From: Heliocidaris tuberculata
Lineage: Eukaryota > Echinodermata > Echinoidea > Camarodonta > Echinometridae
Length of the DNA stretch: 64,000 nucleotides
NCBI GenBank assembly: GCA_025618425.1
Contig: CM046851.1
Coordinates: 3,344,024 to 3,408,023 of the forward strand
Direction of reading: 5' to 3'
In this document: positions 60,126-64,000 of the stretch, piece after piece
How the letters are laid out: every line of letters starts with the position of its first letter
Numbering within the stretch: the stretch's first letter is position 1
Translations under genes and position numbers: made by a program
Notes under the pieces: model-generated
The model's database searches: none
Seen by the model: the letters and a program-made list of their open reading frames with translations, nothing else
What the model was told of the DNA's origin: nothing

Positions 60126-60560
60126 CACTTTGAAGTCATGTCTTCTTGAGTGAGAGTAAAAAGCTCCTGCTGTGGAGTCATCATGTCTTTTCTTATAAAC
60201 AGTGATGGGGTGGGGGGGCACTTGTAGATGTCCATACAACATTGCTATAGGGTTGAAGACATAACTGCATTGAAGTCATGTCTTCTCGCATGAAAGTGAA
60301 AACAAGCTGCTACAGTGATGTTATCTTGTCTTTACTAAATAGTCATGATTTTTTTTTGGGGGGGGGGGGGGGGTGAGGGGCATGTACATGAAGATGTCCA
60401 GACAACATTGCCATAGAGTTGAAGACATGATTAAAGTTGTGTCTTTTTGAACGATAGTTAAAACAAGCTCCTGCTGTGGTGCCATCATGCCTTTACTATT
60501 TTAAAAGCAGTCACGGAGAAGGGAGGGGGGGGGGGTTGGAAGATATGAAGACATCATTCA
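60126..60560. repeat. Diverged tandem repeat with G-runs, three units
   Basis: Units of about 130-170 bp share GAAGTCATGTCTTCT, AAGCTCCTGCTGTGG, a G-run (8-18 bases), GATGTCCATACAACATTGC and GTTGAAGACAT in the same order. Confidence 0.85.
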
Positions 60561-61238
60561 AATATAGTTTCTGAATTTGGAGGATAGTAATACAACGTCT
60601 TCTGACATCTTAATGTAGAATCTTGGATCTGCTACTGTTTCCTTTGATTTAATAATTTTCTTTTCTTTCCAAATGGTTATATATTCGCTTTGTAGACTCT
60701 TTGTAATATCTTTATTATTCGATGATGGAGTTCAGAGATCAACTCAAGGTTATTTCATGGGTAGCTACTTAGTAATGAAAATCACGATGAAATGACGTAA
60801 GTTAGTTAATCACAGAATAATATTAACACCAATCGAAATTCTATCCCGCTTTAATTCACGAATTGGTTTCATATGCATGCAACAATACCCCCTTTAATTC
60901 AATTGATTAAACAACGACTTTTCTATGCCTCGTCATACACCTGTCATTGGCTGGCTGTTCTATTTATAACTATAGTTCAAGGTCCTGTATAACTGTACGG
61001 GATCTCCACCATTCAGTCCAAAAGGTGTTATATCCGCTATTCATCTATTTCAGGTATATAGTATTCAGACGCATATAGATTTGGGCAAGTCCAAGTTTAA
61101 TTGTTAATTTTGCGTTCCATGTATTATATTGTGTAATGGAATAGTGAACACAATTAATACAGAAAGCAATTTTTGCAGGGTAATAGTGTGCTGTAAAGCA
61201 CTTTGATAAGGTACTTGTAACTGGGAAGGCACTGTATA

Positions 61239-61820
61239 ATAACCCTTTCATGACAGGAATTATTTAACCCCTACCATGCCATGGGAGACAAATCCTGCCT
61301 AAAAATGTGAGTGTTGAACATTTCGTTTAGGCTCAGAATGAAAATTCTTCCTCCTACAGGAACCTGTGCCTTTAATGTAATGTTTATTCCTATAAAATAT
61401 ATCTTTGCCCCAGTTTGCTCATGAAAAAACTCATAGAAAGCTAATATTCAACTCATAAAAGTTCATTTTTGACAATTGCTCTGGTGGCATGGAGAAGTTA
61501 AGTGCTAAATTCTTCACATTTTGTTCTTCAAATTGGTTAATGTATTTGAAAACAATATACATGGTTAGGAACTTTCTCAAGTTGAAAAACTTGCCAATTT
61601 CGATCATAAAACAATGATTTGAACCACTCAATGTCCTATTCTCCTTTTTAAAATTCCTGGCATCAAACCTAATATGATCATGCATCAAAAATGGACAAAG
61701 TTTGTGAAGAAATTTTCGCTCTTTCTACTCCTGTGTCTGGTATATATTTTAGGGCTCTGAATCAAAAGTTATTTCAAGAGTGAAACCACAAAATGCAGAG
61801 TGATGTCGCGAAAGGGATAA
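61239..61820. mobile_element. piggyBac-like MITE, copy 3 (interrupted)
   Basis: ATAACCCTTTCATGACAGGA at the left and GCGAAAGGGATAA at the right. The middle (CACATTTTGTTCTTCAAATT, then ATTCCTGGCATCAAACC) matches 9141-9793 in the same orientation. It is interrupted by the element at 61268-61497. Confidence 0.8.
61268..61497. mobile_element. Second TTAA element nested in copy 3
   Basis: 230 bp flanked by TTAA on both sides (61264-61267 and 61498-61501), with ends CCCCTACCATGCCATGG and GGTGGCATGGAGAAG that are roughly inverted. It sits inside the piggyBac-like copy at a point that is uninterrupted in the other two copies. It is probably another piggyBac-type MITE family. Confidence 0.75.
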
Positions 61821-63145
61821 ACTGTTATTATTATAATTTTTTTTGATACATGTGGGCTTATCCGCATGATCAAAACGTCTTTGAAAATCACTAATATATT
61901 AAAAATCAAAGAGATCAGAAATTGGTAAAGTGCTTTACATTGTATTTAAAATAAATTTGCAACTTCAGAAATATTTTGTTTGGACATTTTACTGCTGTTG
62001 ATTACAGTTCAAAATCCCTGCTAGCATTATGAGAAAGCATTTTGTCCATAAGGTATTAAATTGAATTTGTAAACAATCCTTATGATGTATTATGTATATA
62101 GAGGGACTTCATTAAACATTATTAATCTACTGCCATCCAACCCACAAATTCAACTGTAATCAAACTCTATTACATTGTCTATTTTTGGATGGCACCTTCT
62201 AGATTTACAGAAATAGCATGTTTTTACTCCAAATTGAGTAGAAATGATTCAGTGCCCTTGCGGGAAATGTGATCTAGATTTTAATTGGATGTCTATCATG
62301 GTAACAAGACTGATTGATTTATTTTTGTTTCTTCTAGTTCATTTATGCTCTCAATTGAGATTCAGTATAAGAGTCACATTAATGTTTACTCAAGATTTCA
62401 TTTGAACTATTATTTATTGACATAAAAATATTAGATCTTTCTGACTGTAAGCCTCTATGTATGCTCTCAGTTGAAATTCAAGTAGAGAGATAAATGATAT
62501 TAATATTTAATTAATATTTAATAAAGATGACAGGTACCTCTCAGACTGATTTATCAAAATCAAGTAATAAAAATATAAAATCGTGCTGACTGAAGACCTC
62601 TTGTATTCTCATTGGAAGTGAATGATATTAATTGAGATTTGAGTCGATGCGATAGATACATGAATGTTTACCCAAGATTGCCTCTAAGGAGCTTAGCGAA
62701 ATGTAATGGCACGTAAAGACACAGGAAAGATGCAAATAGCAAATTTGCTAGTTTAGTCTGCGCATCTATAATTACAATCAGACTTATCTGAATAAAAGTT
62801 GTCATATTATTTTGCTTAAAAGTGTTAATAGAGTTAGATATACCAATTCTACATCCTAATATTTTGGTTCTGCCCCTATGGAATAGAATTATGATTTTGA
62901 TTAATTTTGTCATTTGCGTCTTTCCTGCGTTTTTAAGTGCCATCACATTTCGCTAAGCTAAAGGTTTGTCGATGATCACAATAATAATAAAATTGTTATA
63001 CGTAGTATTGTATAGGATCCAAGGAGATCATTGCTGAAGGCTCATTAGCATAAATTAGTGAGTGAATGACACTTTCTACATAGACCGATAAAATCATTAT
63101 CATTATTGTTGATCATTATTGTTGATATGTGACCAGCCCTTTAAA

Positions 63146-63212
63146 CTGAATTTATTGAAATGATTAATTAAAATAAACTGAATTTATTGAAATAATTGAT
63201 AAAAATGATAAG
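63146..63212. repeat. Two-copy 35-bp tandem repeat
   Basis: AAACTGAATTTATTGAAATG ATTAATTAAAA then AAACTGAATTTATTGAAATA ATTGATAAAAA. Confidence 0.75.
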
Positions 63213-64000
63213 CCTTCCTGATTATATGGTAAACCTCTTCCAGATCCATTTCAATGAAAGTACATGCTATCAATGGAGATCCAAGTTATAGGAAGATAAA
63301 CTACATCAACATTTGACACACATGTCATTAGTGTCTTGTTGACATAAGTGATGCTGTATACATATTATATTTCACCCTCTCTCATCCGTCTCTAGTGGAG
63401 TCTGTTCACACTCTCTTTAGGGGACCATTCATACAAACACATTCATGTACGTTTATTAATTAATTTTCTTTTATGACTGTACTTCACTTATATATTTTTC
63501 ATTTGAAATGATGGAACTATTTTTAGATTTTTGTACATATGTGATACTTCGAGATCATTGAAAGAACTTGAAGGGAGAACAAAATTAAAGAAAAACTTGA
63601 AAGTATTGTTAACATTAAGAGGTAGGTTCATTATGTATGATTTTTCTCTGGAAAAGTAACCTCATAAAGGGAACTTTAGGAATTTGAAATTTGAGGATTT
63701 TAATAACAAAAATAAATATACAGAACACTTTTTCGAGGAAACCTGATGTAGACCCATGTATGTTTTTTCATTGTTTGTGCAATCTAGAAAGAGTGATATA
63801 TTTGGAAAGTTGATTTTAATATCTTCTGGAAAATTGATATTGTACCATATTGGTAGGAAAATCAGTTTCTTGAATTATTTTTCACAAAAATAATTAAATT
63901 GTCCCCCCAAATAATCTAGAATTATGGATAGTATTGACAGCTTATTTTCGTTGAATATATTTTGGGTAATTTGAGAAAAGATACTGATGTTATTGAATGA

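Larger units (their letters stand above)
56839..64000 (+). other. CaMKII: CaMKII intron downstream of exon G (open at window end)
   Basis: This begins with the exon G donor GTGAGT and runs off the window. It holds a tRNA-derived SINE (57928), a short tandem array (59990) followed by three diverged larger repeats with G-runs (60126-60560), and a piggyBac-like MITE with a nested second element (61239-61820). A 139-codon open frame at 57458-57877 resembles no family I know and looks like chance. Nothing is recognised in 56840-57920, 58040-59980, 60570-61230 and 61830-64000 apart from a two-copy 35-bp repeat near 63146. Confidence 0.8.

Overview
The window is animal nuclear DNA: AT-rich, with long introns, many microsatellites and dozens of small inverted-repeat elements. 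The one host gene I can support is on the + strand. It is the middle part of a Ca2+/calmodulin-dependent protein kinase II (CaMKII) gene. Seven exons between 21414 and 56838 encode the kinase C-lobe (HRDLK, DFG, APE-like SPE) and the autoinhibitory helix with the Thr286-equivalent RQET. Exons for the ATP-binding N-lobe must lie upstream, and those for the rest of the calmodulin-binding segment, linker and association (hub) domain downstream. I did not find either set here. The protein looks deuterostome-like. The repeat spectrum, with a DIRS retrotransposon and very many foldback MITEs, suggests a marine invertebrate such as an echinoderm, but I cannot name a species.

Layout. 1-21413: upstream non-coding DNA, probably CaMKII intron, with MITEs, a 147-bp tandem array, polypurine/polypyrimidine tracts and a telomere-like patch. 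21414-31617: exons A and B with a 10-kb intron. 31618-48559: a 17-kb intron holding a 5765-bp DIRS-type tyrosine-recombinase retrotransposon (36360-42124) in the sense direction. 48560-52958: exons C to F, closely spaced, with two intronic arrays that carry duplicated copies of exon 3' ends. 56755-56838: exon G. 56839-64000: intron with repeats only.

The DIRS element is the most striking object. It has 148-bp inverted terminal repeats differing at one base. Its internal complementary region joins the complements of its left and right ends exactly, and a GTT flanks each end. It has a long Gag-RT/RNase H/methyltransferase-like frame and a tyrosine-recombinase frame whose catalytic R-HxxR-W-Y set is complete. 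The Gag part runs directly into KDAYFHIPIH. The whole N-terminal part of the reverse transcriptase, including the first catalytic aspartate, is therefore missing while the frame stays open. This looks like a recent copy that is RT-defective and would need a helper.

Other points of interest are two nested transposon insertions that give relative ages (into piggyBac-like TTAA elements), duplicated exon-D fragments in a higher-order 67-bp minisatellite, repeated exon-F splice-donor copies, and octamer-rich and TGACGTGA-bearing tandem arrays.
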